Source of the DNA: Bacillota bacterium
Lineage (GTDB): Bacteria > Bacillota_E > JAJZYS01 > JAJYTV01
Assembly: GCA_021845645.1 (NCBI GenBank)
Contig: JAJZVM010000016.1
Coordinates: 1-64,000 of the forward strand
Reading direction: 5' to 3'
Length of the DNA stretch: 64,000 nt
Part shown: positions 29,509-38,136 of the stretch, in pieces
Position numbering within the stretch: the stretch's first letter is position 1
How the letters are laid out: the number at the start of each line of letters is the position of its first letter
Position numbers and translations under genes: made by a program
Notes under the pieces: generated by a model
Told to the model about the DNA's origin: nothing
The model's database searches: none
The model's input: only the letters and a program-made list of their open reading frames with translations

Positions 29509-30763
29509 CCGCGACAAGGCCGCCGACGTAGTAGGCGATGTCCGCGCCGCCCATCGCCCTGGCCGCGGGCCCGGTGAAGAGGGACTGCGACATGAAGGGG
29601 ATGGAGCAGGCGAGCCCGATCAAGAAGGCCCAGAATCCCGCCTCGACCGTGCGCGGCGTGCCCGCCGTCGCCTTTTGCGCCAGGAGCACCCCGAGCCACG
29701 GAGCGATCCAGTAGGAGAGCAGCAGCAGGAAGGACTCGTAGTCGCCGCTGAACCCGTGCATGCCGAGCAGGGCGAGGCCGGTGCCCAGCACGCCAACCAG
29801 CACGGCGGCCACGGAGCGGGGCATCCGGATGCCGAGCGCCAGCAGCGACGTGGCACCCGTGTAGATGTTCAGCAGGTCGGCGGTCAGCGTGCCGAGGATG
29901 CCGGCGGCGAACACGAACAGCCTCAGACCGCCCGCAGCCGCGCGCAGGAGCGGCACCGCATCGAAGAGACGGAAGTGGGCCGCGAGCAGGACGCCCAGGA
30001 CCTCCACCCAGAGGCAGGAGAGCAGCGAGCCGGCGAAGGTCCAGGCGAAGACCGGCCCCTTGCCGGTCCCGGCCGGCAGGTAGCGGGAGTAGTCCGAGGC
30101 GTAGGGAGCCCACGAGAAGACGTACGAGGCGATCATGGCGATGCCGAGGGCGAAGGGCGCCCAGGCGAAGCCGCCGTGTCCCAAAGCTCCGAGTCCGAGC
30201 ACCGCCGTGCGCCAGGTGAAAAAGGCGAACGTCAGGACGAGGAGCACGCTGACCCAGCGCTCCACCGCGTGCACCATGTCGTGACCGAAGGCTGCGATCG
30301 CGATCTGCAGCGCCCCGATCAGCACGATGCCGCCCGCCTCGGGCATGTGGAGAAGGCTTGCCAGCAGCTCGCCGCCCAGGAGTGAGTTCACCGCGAACCA
30401 GCCGAGGCACGAGAGCCAGTTCAGCGCTGCAGGCAGGTAGACGCCGAGCCTGCCGAAGCCGACCCGCGACAACGCCAGCTGCGGCAGGCCGCTTTGGGGT
30501 CCCATGGTCGATGCGAACCCGACGAGCGCGGCACCGATCAGGTTCCCGAGGAGCACGGTCAGCAGAGACCAGTAGAGGCCGAGGCCGAACGCGTAGAGCA
30601 GGACGCCGAGAAACCACGGCGGGATACCCAGGTTGGCTGCAAACCAGAGCGTGAAGAGACTCGAGCTCCTGCCGTGGCGTTCCGCCGCAGGAATCGGCTC
30701 GATGCCGCGGGACTCGATCCGCACCGGGATCACCTCTAGGTGACTATACATCTGTCTTGTCAT
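29438..30763 (-). CDS. NCS1-family permease (purine/cytosine/hydantoin-type)
   Basis: 441 residues, twelve predicted transmembrane helices. The N-terminal IESRGIEPIPAAERHGR before helix 1 and the WFAANLGI, LSRVGFGRLGVYLP, and APYASDYSRYLP segments are typical of CodB/NCS1 transporters, which move nucleobases and related compounds with H+ or Na+. Substrate unknown; its position opposite niaR could hint at a niacin-related compound but this is speculative. ATG 30761-30763 is the first of two possible starts. Two hairpins lie in its leader. Confidence 0.88.
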   Translation of the reverse strand: MTRQMYSHLEVIPVRIESRGIEPIPAAERHGRSSSLFTLWFAANLGIPPWFLGVLLYAFGLGLYWSLLTVLLGNLIGAALVGFASTMGPQSGLPQLALSRVGFGRLGVYLPAALNWLSCLGWFAVNSLLGGELLASLLHMPEAGGIVLIGALQIAIAAFGHDMVHAVERWVSVLLVLTFAFFTWRTAVLGLGALGHGGFAWAPFALGIAMIASYVFSWAPYASDYSRYLPAGTGKGPVFAWTFAGSLLSCLWVEVLGVLLAAHFRLFDAVPLLRAAAGGLRLFVFAAGILGTLTADLLNIYTGATSLLALGIRMPRSVAAVLVGVLGTGLALLGMHGFSGDYESFLLLLSYWIAPWLGVLLAQKATAGTPRTVEAGFWAFLIGLACSIPFMSQSLFTGPAARAMGGADIAYYVGGLVAASLYLLLRRGIPAPGEPAVPQRA

Positions 30764-30774
30764 ATAGAACAACC

Positions 30775-30829
30775 CCAGGACGGCCGCAGGCCGCCCTGGA
30801 TCGTCATGCCCCTGGCCTTGCGGCCAGGG
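30775..30829. repeat. two tandem GC hairpins between divergent NCS1 permease and ytaF
   Basis: Hairpin A: CCAGGACGGCC / GGCCGCCCTGG with a 3-nt loop and one mismatch (30775-30799). Hairpin B: CCCTGGCC / GGCCAGGG with a 4-nt loop (30810-30829; GCAA loop when read on the minus strand). Hairpin A lies 11 nt before the permease ATG, so it may influence its translation. The arms of A and B share GGCC..CCCTGG-type sequence. Confidence 0.5.
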
Positions 30830-30922
30830 CGGTCCGCTCGCAGCGACCCAGGGCTCGTCTGCAACACGCCTTCCCGATCGGGGCCATAGCATGCAGCGGC
30901 AGGCGCTCCGGAGGGAAGGCCC

Positions 30923-31516
30923 ATGCATGCGCTCATCCTCGCGGTCCTGATCGGCATCGCCGGCAACCTCGACAACCTCGGGGTCGGGGTGGCCTACGGC
31001 GTGCGCAAGATCGGCATTCCATTCCGCAGCAATCTCTTCATCGCCGTCGTCGCGGCCCTCGGCACGTTCCTGGTCGCATACGCCGGCCTCGGCATCGGCC
31101 ACGTCCTGTCCCAGGGCGTCGCGAACGACATAGGCGCCGGCGTGATCATCGGCGTCGGCGTCTGGGTGCTCTGGCCGCGCAAGATCCCCGAGCCGGCCGG
31201 CACGTCCAAGAACGCCATCGGGCTCGTACACCACCCCGAACACGCCGACGTCGACCGTTCCGGCGACATCTCGATCGCGGAATCCCTGACGCTCTCGGTC
31301 GGGCTGGGCATCAACGCCTGGGCCGGCGGTTTCGGCGGAGGCCTCGTCGGACTGCCGCCATGGCTGCTCGCCATCTCCACCGGCCTGTTCAGCTTCGTGA
31401 CGCTGTTCGCGGGCGAGCACCTGGGGCGGAGGGCTCTCGGCGGCTGGCTCGGGCCGAAGGCGACGATCGCGGCGGGCGTGCTGCTCATCCTGATCGGCAT
31501 CAAGGACCTCGTCTAG
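30923..31516 (+). CDS. ytaF: Sporulation membrane protein YtaF (MntP-related)
   Basis: 197 residues, six predicted transmembrane helices in two halves. The family signature DRSGDISIAESLTLSVGLG (about residues 111-129) and the N-terminal NLDNLGVGVAYGVRKIGIPF match YtaF, a sporulation-linked paralogue of the MntP manganese exporter. The second Asp-Ala motif (LDAFG in relatives) is INAWAG here, so one expected acidic residue is missing in half two. GGAGGGAAGG upstream of ATG 30923. Convergent with the replication-relaxation gene, 11 bp apart. Confidence 0.85.
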   Translation: MHALILAVLIGIAGNLDNLGVGVAYGVRKIGIPFRSNLFIAVVAALGTFLVAYAGLGIGHVLSQGVANDIGAGVIIGVGVWVLWPRKIPEPAGTSKNAIGLVHHPEHADVDRSGDISIAESLTLSVGLGINAWAGGFGGGLVGLPPWLLAISTGLFSFVTLFAGEHLGRRALGGWLGPKATIAAGVLLILIGIKDLV

Positions 31517-31527
31517 GCGAGGAGAGC

Positions 31528-32196
31528 CTACGCAGGGCGCCAGATCTCGCGGGCGAGCCCGTCCGGCTCGCCCGCGACGTCTGCCCTGAGCCCGGCCGCC
31601 GCAAGCGTTTGCGCGACCCGCGCGGGGTCGTCCGCGAGCACGTAGAGTCCGCGGCGCGGCAGGTCTTCCAGCCACTCGCGGTAGCGCAGCCACTTGTGCC
31701 GCAGCTGCGCCGGTCCTTCCGTGCCGCGGTCCACCTCGACCACGGCATCTGCGGCAGGACGCGCGACGAGAGCGTCCGGGACCAACGTGCGCGCTCCGAG
31801 TCCCGCGGCGCTGCGGTAGTCGAGGCGCGGCTCAGCCCTGTAGGCCGATGCCGGCATGCCCATGCGGCGCAGAGCCAAGTAGAGCTCCGCCCGCCGCAGT
31901 TCATGTCCCAGGCGCAATGCCGCGTACGCGCGCAGGCCGCTGCCGCGGTCGTCGCCGAGCAGGGCGAGCGCCGCCCGGATTCCCGTCTGACCGAGATAGC
32001 AGATCTCGCCCGACGCGGTCTCGGCCTCGCGCAGGAAGCCGCCGCGCATCAGCTCTTCGAGCGAGCCACCCGCGACCTCTGCCAGCGCCTGCGCACCTGC
32101 GCCGGTCACAAAGCGGGCCTGATAGAGATCTTGCAGCAGCTCCCGCTCCCCGGTGCCGAGACGAAGCAGGCGCGCCGCGAGGTCGGAGCGCATCAC
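31528..32196 (-). CDS. Replication-relaxation family protein
   Basis: 222 residues. N-terminal winged-helix-like part (residues 1-75: LLRLGTGERELLQDLYQARF, then LTE-like LRE wing) and a C-terminal half with RLGHELRRAELYLALRR and LVPDALV...VEVDRGTE, the pattern of replication-relaxation (pfam13814) proteins from Gram-positive conjugative elements and plasmids, where an alpha/beta nuclease-like core is suspected. It starts by ATGA overlap with the VirD4-like gene, so the two form one unit. No relaxase, integrase or other transfer gene is present. Confidence 0.75.
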   Translation of the reverse strand: MMRSDLAARLLRLGTGERELLQDLYQARFVTGAGAQALAEVAGGSLEELMRGGFLREAETASGEICYLGQTGIRAALALLGDDRGSGLRAYAALRLGHELRRAELYLALRRMGMPASAYRAEPRLDYRSAAGLGARTLVPDALVARPAADAVVEVDRGTEGPAQLRHKWLRYREWLEDLPRRGLYVLADDPARVAQTLAAAGLRADVAGEPDGLAREIWRPA

Positions 32197-33701
32197 GGCC
32201 TTCCCAGGCGCACGAGAACCGGCGGCAGCATGCGGCCGGCCGCCGCGACCTCCGCGATCGCCTGACCGCGCGGCAGCCGGCGTACCGTCTCTTCGTCGAA
32301 GCGCGGCATCTCCCTGAGGCCCCCGCCCTGGGTCGCGACGAAGCGGCGGCCCAGCGACTCCCGCAGGTCCGCGAGGTCCTCGCGGCCGAGGCCGCCGAGC
32401 AGCACGCGGTTGCGGGCGTTGGCGAGGACGGCCTTGCGCAGGTCCTCCGAGAGCTGTCCGAGATGCTGGTGTGCCAGCACTGCGCCAACCCTGTGCGAGC
32501 GGGCCTGCGCCAGGAAGCTGCCAAAGTCCGCCTGGGCGAACGTCTGGAACTCGTCCGCATAGATGAACGCGCTTGGTCCCGTGGTCCGGCGCAGGGCGGC
32601 CGCCTCAAAGAGCATGAGCGCGAACGCGCCCACTGCCCGCGCTGCGAGGCCGATCTCGCCTTCCGGCAGCTGCAGACAGAGCATGCCGCCCTCCGCGAGC
32701 AGGCGGTCGAAGTCCGTCGCGGGACGGGTACCGAAGAGCCGGCGCGCCCAGGGGTGGGCAAGCACCTCGGCCAGGGCCGACTGCACGCCGATGAAGGCAT
32801 CCTGTCGGAAACGCGGGCTCCATCCCCCCACCTCGTCGCGGAAGTAGGCCCGCAGGTGCGGCGACGACGCCGCGAGAAGCACTTCGCGCCGCATCTCCTC
32901 GCTACGCAGGAACTCCGAGAGATCTGGCAGCGTCGGCGCCGGCAGTGCCTCCTTGAGCGCCAGGGCGGCGTGGCGCAGCATCGCCTGTCCGACGCTGCGG
33001 TAGAACTCGTGCTGGCTGCCGAACGCGCCGAAGAGGGCGTACGCCACCGTCTCTGCCGCGACCTCGGGCTCGCCGGCGAAGGGATCGAGACCGAACGCGG
33101 GCTCGTCCTGCGGGCGCAATGCCACCACGTCCCGCCCACGCCGCCTGGCGTCGTCCACCGCGAGGTCGTAGAGATCGCCCTTGGGGTCGAGCAGCAGGAT
33201 GCCGTGTCCTGCGGCGATATCCTGGCGTACCAGGGGCCAAAGCACGCCGACCGTCTTGCCCGAGCCGGTCGGTCCCAGGACGTGCATGTGCAAGAAGCGG
33301 TCGTCGAGCCCGATGTCCACAGGCCGCCGCAACGTGCCAGTGACGCCCAGGCGTACCGTGTCAGGGCGGATGAAGCGCGGCCTGAGCCAAACCCAGAGCC
33401 AGAGCGCGATGCCGATCTCGACGAGGAACGAGATGGCCAGCCAGAAGCCGGGCAACGCCGACAGGCCGAAGGCATGTCCCAGCGGCACCACCACGAGGGC
33501 GAGCACGAGATAGGCGAGAGAGAGGGTATAGAGCGGCCGCCTGCGCAGGAGCCACGGCAGTCCCTGTACCGCGTATGCGTAGAGGGCTGCCGCAAGAAGC
33601 ACGGCAAACCAGGGCCAGCGGCGGGTGGCGAACAGGTACAGCGCGGCAAGCGACAGCGGCAGGGCCAGCGCCGCGAGGATCGTTCGCGGAATCTTCATCA
33701 T
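32193..33701 (-). CDS. VirD4/TraG-like membrane ATPase (type IV coupling protein family)
   Basis: 502 residues. Four transmembrane helices in the first ~107 residues, then a RecA-like motor: Walker A GPTGSGKT at 143-150, LLLDPKGDLYDL, Walker B FIYADEFQTF with D383-E384, and AHQHLGQL, R-finger-like LLGGLGREDL. This matches type IV secretion coupling ATPases that pump DNA or proteins, and the helix number is higher than the usual two. It is cotranscribed only with the replication-relaxation gene; an orphan pair in a housekeeping neighbourhood, so a role in chromosomal DNA handling or a decayed element is possible. Confidence 0.82.
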   Translation of the reverse strand: MMKIPRTILAALALPLSLAALYLFATRRWPWFAVLLAAALYAYAVQGLPWLLRRRPLYTLSLAYLVLALVVVPLGHAFGLSALPGFWLAISFLVEIGIALWLWVWLRPRFIRPDTVRLGVTGTLRRPVDIGLDDRFLHMHVLGPTGSGKTVGVLWPLVRQDIAAGHGILLLDPKGDLYDLAVDDARRRGRDVVALRPQDEPAFGLDPFAGEPEVAAETVAYALFGAFGSQHEFYRSVGQAMLRHAALALKEALPAPTLPDLSEFLRSEEMRREVLLAASSPHLRAYFRDEVGGWSPRFRQDAFIGVQSALAEVLAHPWARRLFGTRPATDFDRLLAEGGMLCLQLPEGEIGLAARAVGAFALMLFEAAALRRTTGPSAFIYADEFQTFAQADFGSFLAQARSHRVGAVLAHQHLGQLSEDLRKAVLANARNRVLLGGLGREDLADLRESLGRRFVATQGGGLREMPRFDEETVRRLPRGQAIAEVAAAGRMLPPVLVRLGRP

Positions 33702-33790
33702 GTTCTAGCCGTTTCGACGCCGGAGCCCTGCAGGCCTTTCGCAGGATTCGACCGCCTTCGCACGGAATACGGCGCCGGAGGTGCTGCGTT

Positions 33791-34408
33791 CTGGTCCAGT
33801 TGAAGGGCGGTCGCGGTGGCGTCCGTCTCGTCATCGGGCCCCGCCCTGACCCCCAGGCGGTGGTCTCGGAGATCATCGCCAGCCTGGAAGGTGCCGCGGG
33901 CTTTCTCGGCAATGCCCGCATCGCGGTGGAAGTCGCAGACGACACGATCTCGCCGGAGCTTGCCGCGGCGGTGAGCGAGGCCTTGCGGCGATTCCCGGCG
34001 CTCGGGCTCGCCAGCATCGGTCCAAAGCCCCACGCGCAGCCAGGGCGCAGCGACGAGCCGAAGGTGGTTCGCAGGACGGTCCGCTCGGGCCAGGAAGTCA
34101 CGCATCAGGGGGACCTCGTCCTGCTTGGCGATGTTCATGTCGGCGGCCGCCTCGTCGCGACCGGCGACGTGATCGTGGTCGGAGCCCTGCGCGGCTTCGC
34201 CTGGGCTGGTGCCGACGGCAACGAGGGAGCCATCATCTATGCCCAGCCGCTTGAGCCAACGCAGGTGCGCATCGCGGGCGCGATCGCGCAAGGCGCGCCG
34301 TCCGCGCCCGGCGCTGCGGAGTACGCGCACCTCGAGGATGGCAAGATCGTCGTCGAGCCGTGGATAGCCAGGGGCAGCCGCCGCGCGACCGCGCGGCAAC
34401 CGCGATAG
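33791..34408 (+). CDS. minC: Septum site-determining protein MinC
   Basis: FtsZ-assembly inhibitor that places the division site. 205 residues: N-terminal MinC_N fold (VQLKGGRGGVRLVIG to about residue 95), linker, then the right-handed beta-helix C-domain with VVRRTVRSGQEVTHQGDLVL, GDVIVVGALRGFAWAGADGN and IYAQPLEPTQVRIAG. The start appears to be CTG at 33791: GGAGGTG lies 7 nt upstream, while the next candidate, TTG 33800, is 16 nt away and would trim the first strand. minD, usually next, is not in the window. Divergent from the VirD4-like gene. Confidence 0.88.
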   Translation: MVQLKGGRGGVRLVIGPRPDPQAVVSEIIASLEGAAGFLGNARIAVEVADDTISPELAAAVSEALRRFPALGLASIGPKPHAQPGRSDEPKVVRRTVRSGQEVTHQGDLVLLGDVHVGGRLVATGDVIVVGALRGFAWAGADGNEGAIIYAQPLEPTQVRIAGAIAQGAPSAPGAAEYAHLEDGKIVVEPWIARGSRRATARQPR

Positions 34409-34411
34409 CCG

Positions 34412-34459
34412 GAAGCCAGGAGGGCTCGCCGCTGGATGGCGGCGAGCCCTCCTGGCTTC
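34412..34459. terminator. bidirectional terminator between minC and the SIMPL gene
   Basis: A perfect 21-bp inverted repeat (34412-34432 and 34439-34459) with a 6-nt loop, between converging genes. It reaches into the SIMPL gene's stop codon. No T runs, but the very long stem should halt either polymerase. Confidence 0.8.
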
Positions 34460-35114
34460 AGCGGGCGAACGTGACCTGCACCAGCATGGCGTAGCTCGGT
34501 CCCGGTGCCATCATGCGCCGCATGTGGACGCTGACCACCTGCGGTCGGCCGAGGGGTTCCTGCAGCGCGGACGCGATGGCCTGGGCATCCCCCCGGGCAG
34601 CGCGCACCGCGGCCGCCACGGCGCTCGCGCGCTCGCTTGCGCTTGGTGCCTGGTACTGGTCCGCCGTTCCCTGCACCATGGTCGCGCCGCTGGCGACGGC
34701 CGCGTCGATGGCCGCCCCCAGCCGGTCCGCCTTGGCGATACGCGCCACGACATTCTGCACGACGACGTAGCCGTCGCCCTGCGGTCCGCGCGACAGCGCA
34801 CCGATGCGGTATCCCTGGACCTTGACGTCGCTCGTCGGCACGCCCGCCGATCGGAGTCCCTGCCGCAGGCGCTCAAGGGACTGCTGCGCGTCCGACTGCG
34901 CCGACCGGCTGTCCTGAGCGCGCGTCTCGATGCCCAAGTAGAGCGTGGCGCCTTCCGTGGGCGCCGCGACGGGCTCCTCCTCCGTGACCGTCAACGTTGC
35001 GCCGGACTTCCCGATTTCCGCTGCGCGGCCGCTTCTGGGTGTCGCAGCCAGCAGGGCCACGGCCACGAGCGCCATGAGCGCGAGCGCCGGTACGGGACCA
35101 TGAAGCCATCGCAC
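34458..35114 (-). CDS. Secreted SIMPL-domain protein (DUF541)
   Basis: 218 residues from GTG 35112-35114, chosen for GGAGG 7 nt upstream and the resulting signal peptide (VRWLHGPVPALALMALVAVALLA cannot be quoted whole; residues 1-30, cut near GRAA). The mature part has the SIMPL layout: TLTVTEEEPVAAPTEG, a repeated-Gln helix with LERLRQGLRSAGV, DVKVQGYRIG, ASGATMVQG, and a C-terminal beta strand LVQVTFAR. Function of the family is unsettled. Divergent from the SLH protein gene and may act in the same envelope layer. Confidence 0.85.
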   Translation of the reverse strand: MRWLHGPVPALALMALVAVALLAATPRSGRAAEIGKSGATLTVTEEEPVAAPTEGATLYLGIETRAQDSRSAQSDAQQSLERLRQGLRSAGVPTSDVKVQGYRIGALSRGPQGDGYVVVQNVVARIAKADRLGAAIDAAVASGATMVQGTADQYQAPSASERASAVAAAVRAARGDAQAIASALQEPLGRPQVVSVHMRRMMAPGPSYAMLVQVTFAR

Positions 35115-35225
35115 GGCATCGCCTCCTGCGGCCAGCATTCCCCTCTGTGAAGTGGACATGCGTTCCGCAGGAAGGGCCCCGCTGGCAGCGAAGGGGGTTG
35201 GGTGACAAGTCTCGGAGGTGGTTCC

Positions 35226-38072
35226 ATGCGCAGATATCTGAGACTGCTCGCTGCGGCGGTGCTCCTCGCGCCCTTCGCCGTGCCCGCCGCTCCGGCCTTT
35301 GCCGCCACCTCCTCCTTCCCGGACGTGCCAGGGACCTACTGGGCCGCCACCGCCATCGACGCCCTGGCCGCACAGGGCATCATCCGCGGCGAGCCTGACG
35401 GCCTGTTTCATCCCCTCGCGCCCGTGACGCGCGCCCAGTTCGCGGCGATGATCGTCAGGGCCGAGCAGCTGCCCTCCGTCAGCGTCGGGCCCCGCTTCCT
35501 CGACGTCTCCAGCACGGAGGCTCTCCAGAGCGACATCGAGACCGCCGCGGCCGACGGTCTGATGCTCGGCACGAGTCTCCTAGACTTCTCGCCTGGCGCC
35601 ACCATCAACCGGGCCATGGCGGCCGCCATCACGGTGCGGGCGCTCGGCCTCTCGCCGGTCGCGGCAGACCTTGCGAACCTGCCGTCCGGCTACGCCGACG
35701 CGGCCAGGATCCCAGGCTACGCGCTGGGTGACGTGGTGGTCGCGAAGCGGCTCGGCCTGATGCAGGGCCTTTCGGGCAACGTGTTCTCGCCCGCCGGCAG
35801 CCTCGACAGGGCGCAGGCGGCCACGGTCATCTACCGGCTTCTCGGCCTAGCGCCACAGAGCGTCTCCAGTCTCGCCGCATCGGTTGTGCGCCGCGTCGAT
35901 GCCGGCAGCGGGGCGACGTCCATCCCTGTCGGGCAATCCACGTCGCTCTGGTCCGTGGCGCGCGACGCGTCCGGCCTGCCGGTCCCGGCCGCGGTCGTGT
36001 GGAAGGCCAGCGGCGGCGTGCTCTCCGGAACCTCCTTCAGCGCCCAGGCCCCCGGCAGCTACCAGCTCATGGCCAGCGTCTACGGCTCCACGGCCGTCAA
36101 GGCGATGACCATCCACGTCGAGCAGCCCACGTCGCTCGCCGTCTACGGCCTCCTGGAGGCGGCGGGTCCCGGCGCGCAGGTGCCCGTGCAGGTCACGGTC
36201 CTCGACCAGGCGGGAAGCCGCGATGTCTCCGACGGATCGCGCACGATCACCCTCACGGCCACCAACCAGAGCGCCCAGACGGTCACCCTGACACAGACCG
36301 CCCAGGGTGGACAGGCCAGCTTCACGTTCAATCCGCCCGCGGCGGGAGCCTGGTCCCTGACCGCGAGCGCGACCGGCCTCGCGGGCGCCGAGGCTGCCTT
36401 CGACGTGCTCGCAGCCCCCTTCCCCGCGCCCCTGCGGCTGCAGGGCCCAGCAGAGATCCTGCCCGGCCAGACGGCAACCGTGCAGGCGAGCCTGCCATCA
36501 GGCGCCAGCGAGGCGTCGCCCGTCACCCTCACCTCCAGCAACCCCTCGGTCGTGGCGGTGCAGGGTTCCGGCTCCGGCTCGCTCTCCACGTCCGGCCTCT
36601 CCTTCCGCCTGCAGGCTGTGGCGCCGGGCACCGCAACCGTCACCCTGAGCAACGGCCCTGGCGCCTACACGAGCGCCACGCTGCAAGTGACGGTGCCGGC
36701 TCTCGGCCAGCTGTCCCTCGCAGCGCCCCCGCCCACCGCGGCAGGCGGCCGGGTGCAGGCGCAGGTGACCGTGCAGTCGGACGGCACGTCTGCGCCTGCG
36801 CCGAAGGTGGCGCTGACGCTCGTGAATCCCCAAGGGGTCTCCGTCGCAACCCTGACCGCGACCGCGCAGGCGGGGGCAGCCCGCTTCAGCCTGCTGCAGG
36901 ACAACGCCGGCACATGGCAGCTCCAGGCTTCCGCCCCCGGCTACACCCCAGCCCAAACCAGCTGGACCGTGCAGCCGGGACCGGCGGCGCAGCTGATCGC
37001 GACCGGTGCCCCCTCCACTGTCGTCGTCTTAGGCCAGACCAGCGACCTGCAGGTAATGCTCGCCGACCGCTTCGACAATCCCGTGGCGCAGCCGCTGCAG
37101 GTGGCCATGGCCGCCGCGGGCGCCGCGGGGACGCTGTCGCAAGGGTCCGCGAGCCTGTCCGGTCCGGGACCGGCGGCCGTGTTCCACGCGACGGCTCCCG
37201 GCACCGAGACGGTGCGCGTCAGCGATCCCAATGCGCCCGGCCTCGGAGCCGTGCAGGTGACGTTCCGAGTCATCGCGCAGAGCGCCGACGTGGCGGCGGG
37301 CAAGGGTTTCTGGCTGCTTGCGAGCGACCTCGGCAAGACGCCGGTGCCACAGCTCATTGCCCGACTCAGGAGCCTTGGCGCCACCCACGTCTACCTGGAG
37401 GTCGAAGGCAGCTGGGGCTTCTACGGGAGCAGCGCGCTGCGCACATTCCTGTATCAGGCGCACGACGCCGGCATCGCCGTCCTCGCCTGGGTCTACCCGT
37501 ACCTGAACAACGTGCCTCTCGACGAGCGCCTGACGGGGCAGGTCGCGGCCTACGTCGCACCTACCGGCGACAAGCCCGACGGCATCGCCGCGGACATCGA
37601 GGAGAACCTCAGCCCCGCGGCCGTCGGCAGCTATGCCGCCGCCGTGCGCCAGGCACTCGGTCCGGGCGGCGTCTTCATCGCCGTGACCTATCCGCCCGTC
37701 TACCACGAGGACTATCCCTACGCCGCGCTGGCGCCGTACGTCACGCTCTATGCGCCGATGGACTACTGGCACTACCAGGCCGTGACGGAGAACTTCACGC
37801 AGGCCTACCAGTATGTGCAGCAGACCGTCGGCCTGATCCGTCAGCTCTCCGGGCGACCGAACGTGCCCGTCAGCATCATCGGCCAGACCTACGACATGTT
37901 CTCGAGCGGTGCCGAAGGCGTGTTCAGCCCGACGCCCCTCGAGCTGCAGGCGGCGTTCCAGGCCGCAAGCGACGCGGGCGCGATCGGGCTCTCGTTCTAC
38001 CGCCTGCCGACCGCGACCGCCGCGGAACTTCAGGCGATCACCATCCTGCCCTACCCAGACCCGAGCAACTGA
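35226..38072 (+). CDS. S-layer-homology surface protein with Ig-like repeats and a TIM-barrel glycosidase-like domain
   Basis: 948 residues from ATG 35226 with GGAGGTGG at 6 nt. Signal peptide (1-26), three SLH motifs (about 30-85, 90-145, 150-205; FPDVPGTYWAATAIDALAAQ is the first), then low-complexity Ala/Gly/Ser/Thr-rich Ig-like repeats (about 215-695), and a C-terminal domain (about 700-940) with GKGFWLLASDLG, VYLEVEGSWGFYG, LAWVYPYLNN, PDGIAADIEENL and VTLYAPMDYWHY, resembling the DUF4015/glycosyl hydrolase-like barrels. SLH motifs anchor it to wall polymers, fitting the tagO-wecB pathway. Ends in a strong terminator. Confidence 0.82.
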   Translation: MRRYLRLLAAAVLLAPFAVPAAPAFAATSSFPDVPGTYWAATAIDALAAQGIIRGEPDGLFHPLAPVTRAQFAAMIVRAEQLPSVSVGPRFLDVSSTEALQSDIETAAADGLMLGTSLLDFSPGATINRAMAAAITVRALGLSPVAADLANLPSGYADAARIPGYALGDVVVAKRLGLMQGLSGNVFSPAGSLDRAQAATVIYRLLGLAPQSVSSLAASVVRRVDAGSGATSIPVGQSTSLWSVARDASGLPVPAAVVWKASGGVLSGTSFSAQAPGSYQLMASVYGSTAVKAMTIHVEQPTSLAVYGLLEAAGPGAQVPVQVTVLDQAGSRDVSDGSRTITLTATNQSAQTVTLTQTAQGGQASFTFNPPAAGAWSLTASATGLAGAEAAFDVLAAPFPAPLRLQGPAEILPGQTATVQASLPSGASEASPVTLTSSNPSVVAVQGSGSGSLSTSGLSFRLQAVAPGTATVTLSNGPGAYTSATLQVTVPALGQLSLAAPPPTAAGGRVQAQVTVQSDGTSAPAPKVALTLVNPQGVSVATLTATAQAGAARFSLLQDNAGTWQLQASAPGYTPAQTSWTVQPGPAAQLIATGAPSTVVVLGQTSDLQVMLADRFDNPVAQPLQVAMAAAGAAGTLSQGSASLSGPGPAAVFHATAPGTETVRVSDPNAPGLGAVQVTFRVIAQSADVAAGKGFWLLASDLGKTPVPQLIARLRSLGATHVYLEVEGSWGFYGSSALRTFLYQAHDAGIAVLAWVYPYLNNVPLDERLTGQVAAYVAPTGDKPDGIAADIEENLSPAAVGSYAAAVRQALGPGGVFIAVTYPPVYHEDYPYAALAPYVTLYAPMDYWHYQAVTENFTQAYQYVQQTVGLIRQLSGRPNVPVSIIGQTYDMFSSGAEGVFSPTPLELQAAFQAASDAGAIGLSFYRLPTATAAELQAITILPYPDPSN

Positions 38073-38079
38073 CGCCATA

Positions 38080-38114
38080 AAGGCGCCCGCCCCGTCCCCC
38101 GGGGCGGGCGCCTT
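38080..38114. terminator. bidirectional terminator after the SLH gene
   Basis: Perfect 15-bp stem AAGGCGCCCGCCCCG / CGGGGCGGGCGCCTT with a 5-nt loop, A-rich before and TTC after, between converging genes. Confidence 0.85.
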
Positions 38115-38136
38115 CGTGCGCCGGGACCCGTCGACG

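Noticed and set aside
30775..30829. Possible guanidine-II (mini-ykkC) riboswitch from two tandem hairpins.
   Set aside because: The loops are not ACGR, so the defining feature is absent; kept only as unexplained hairpins.
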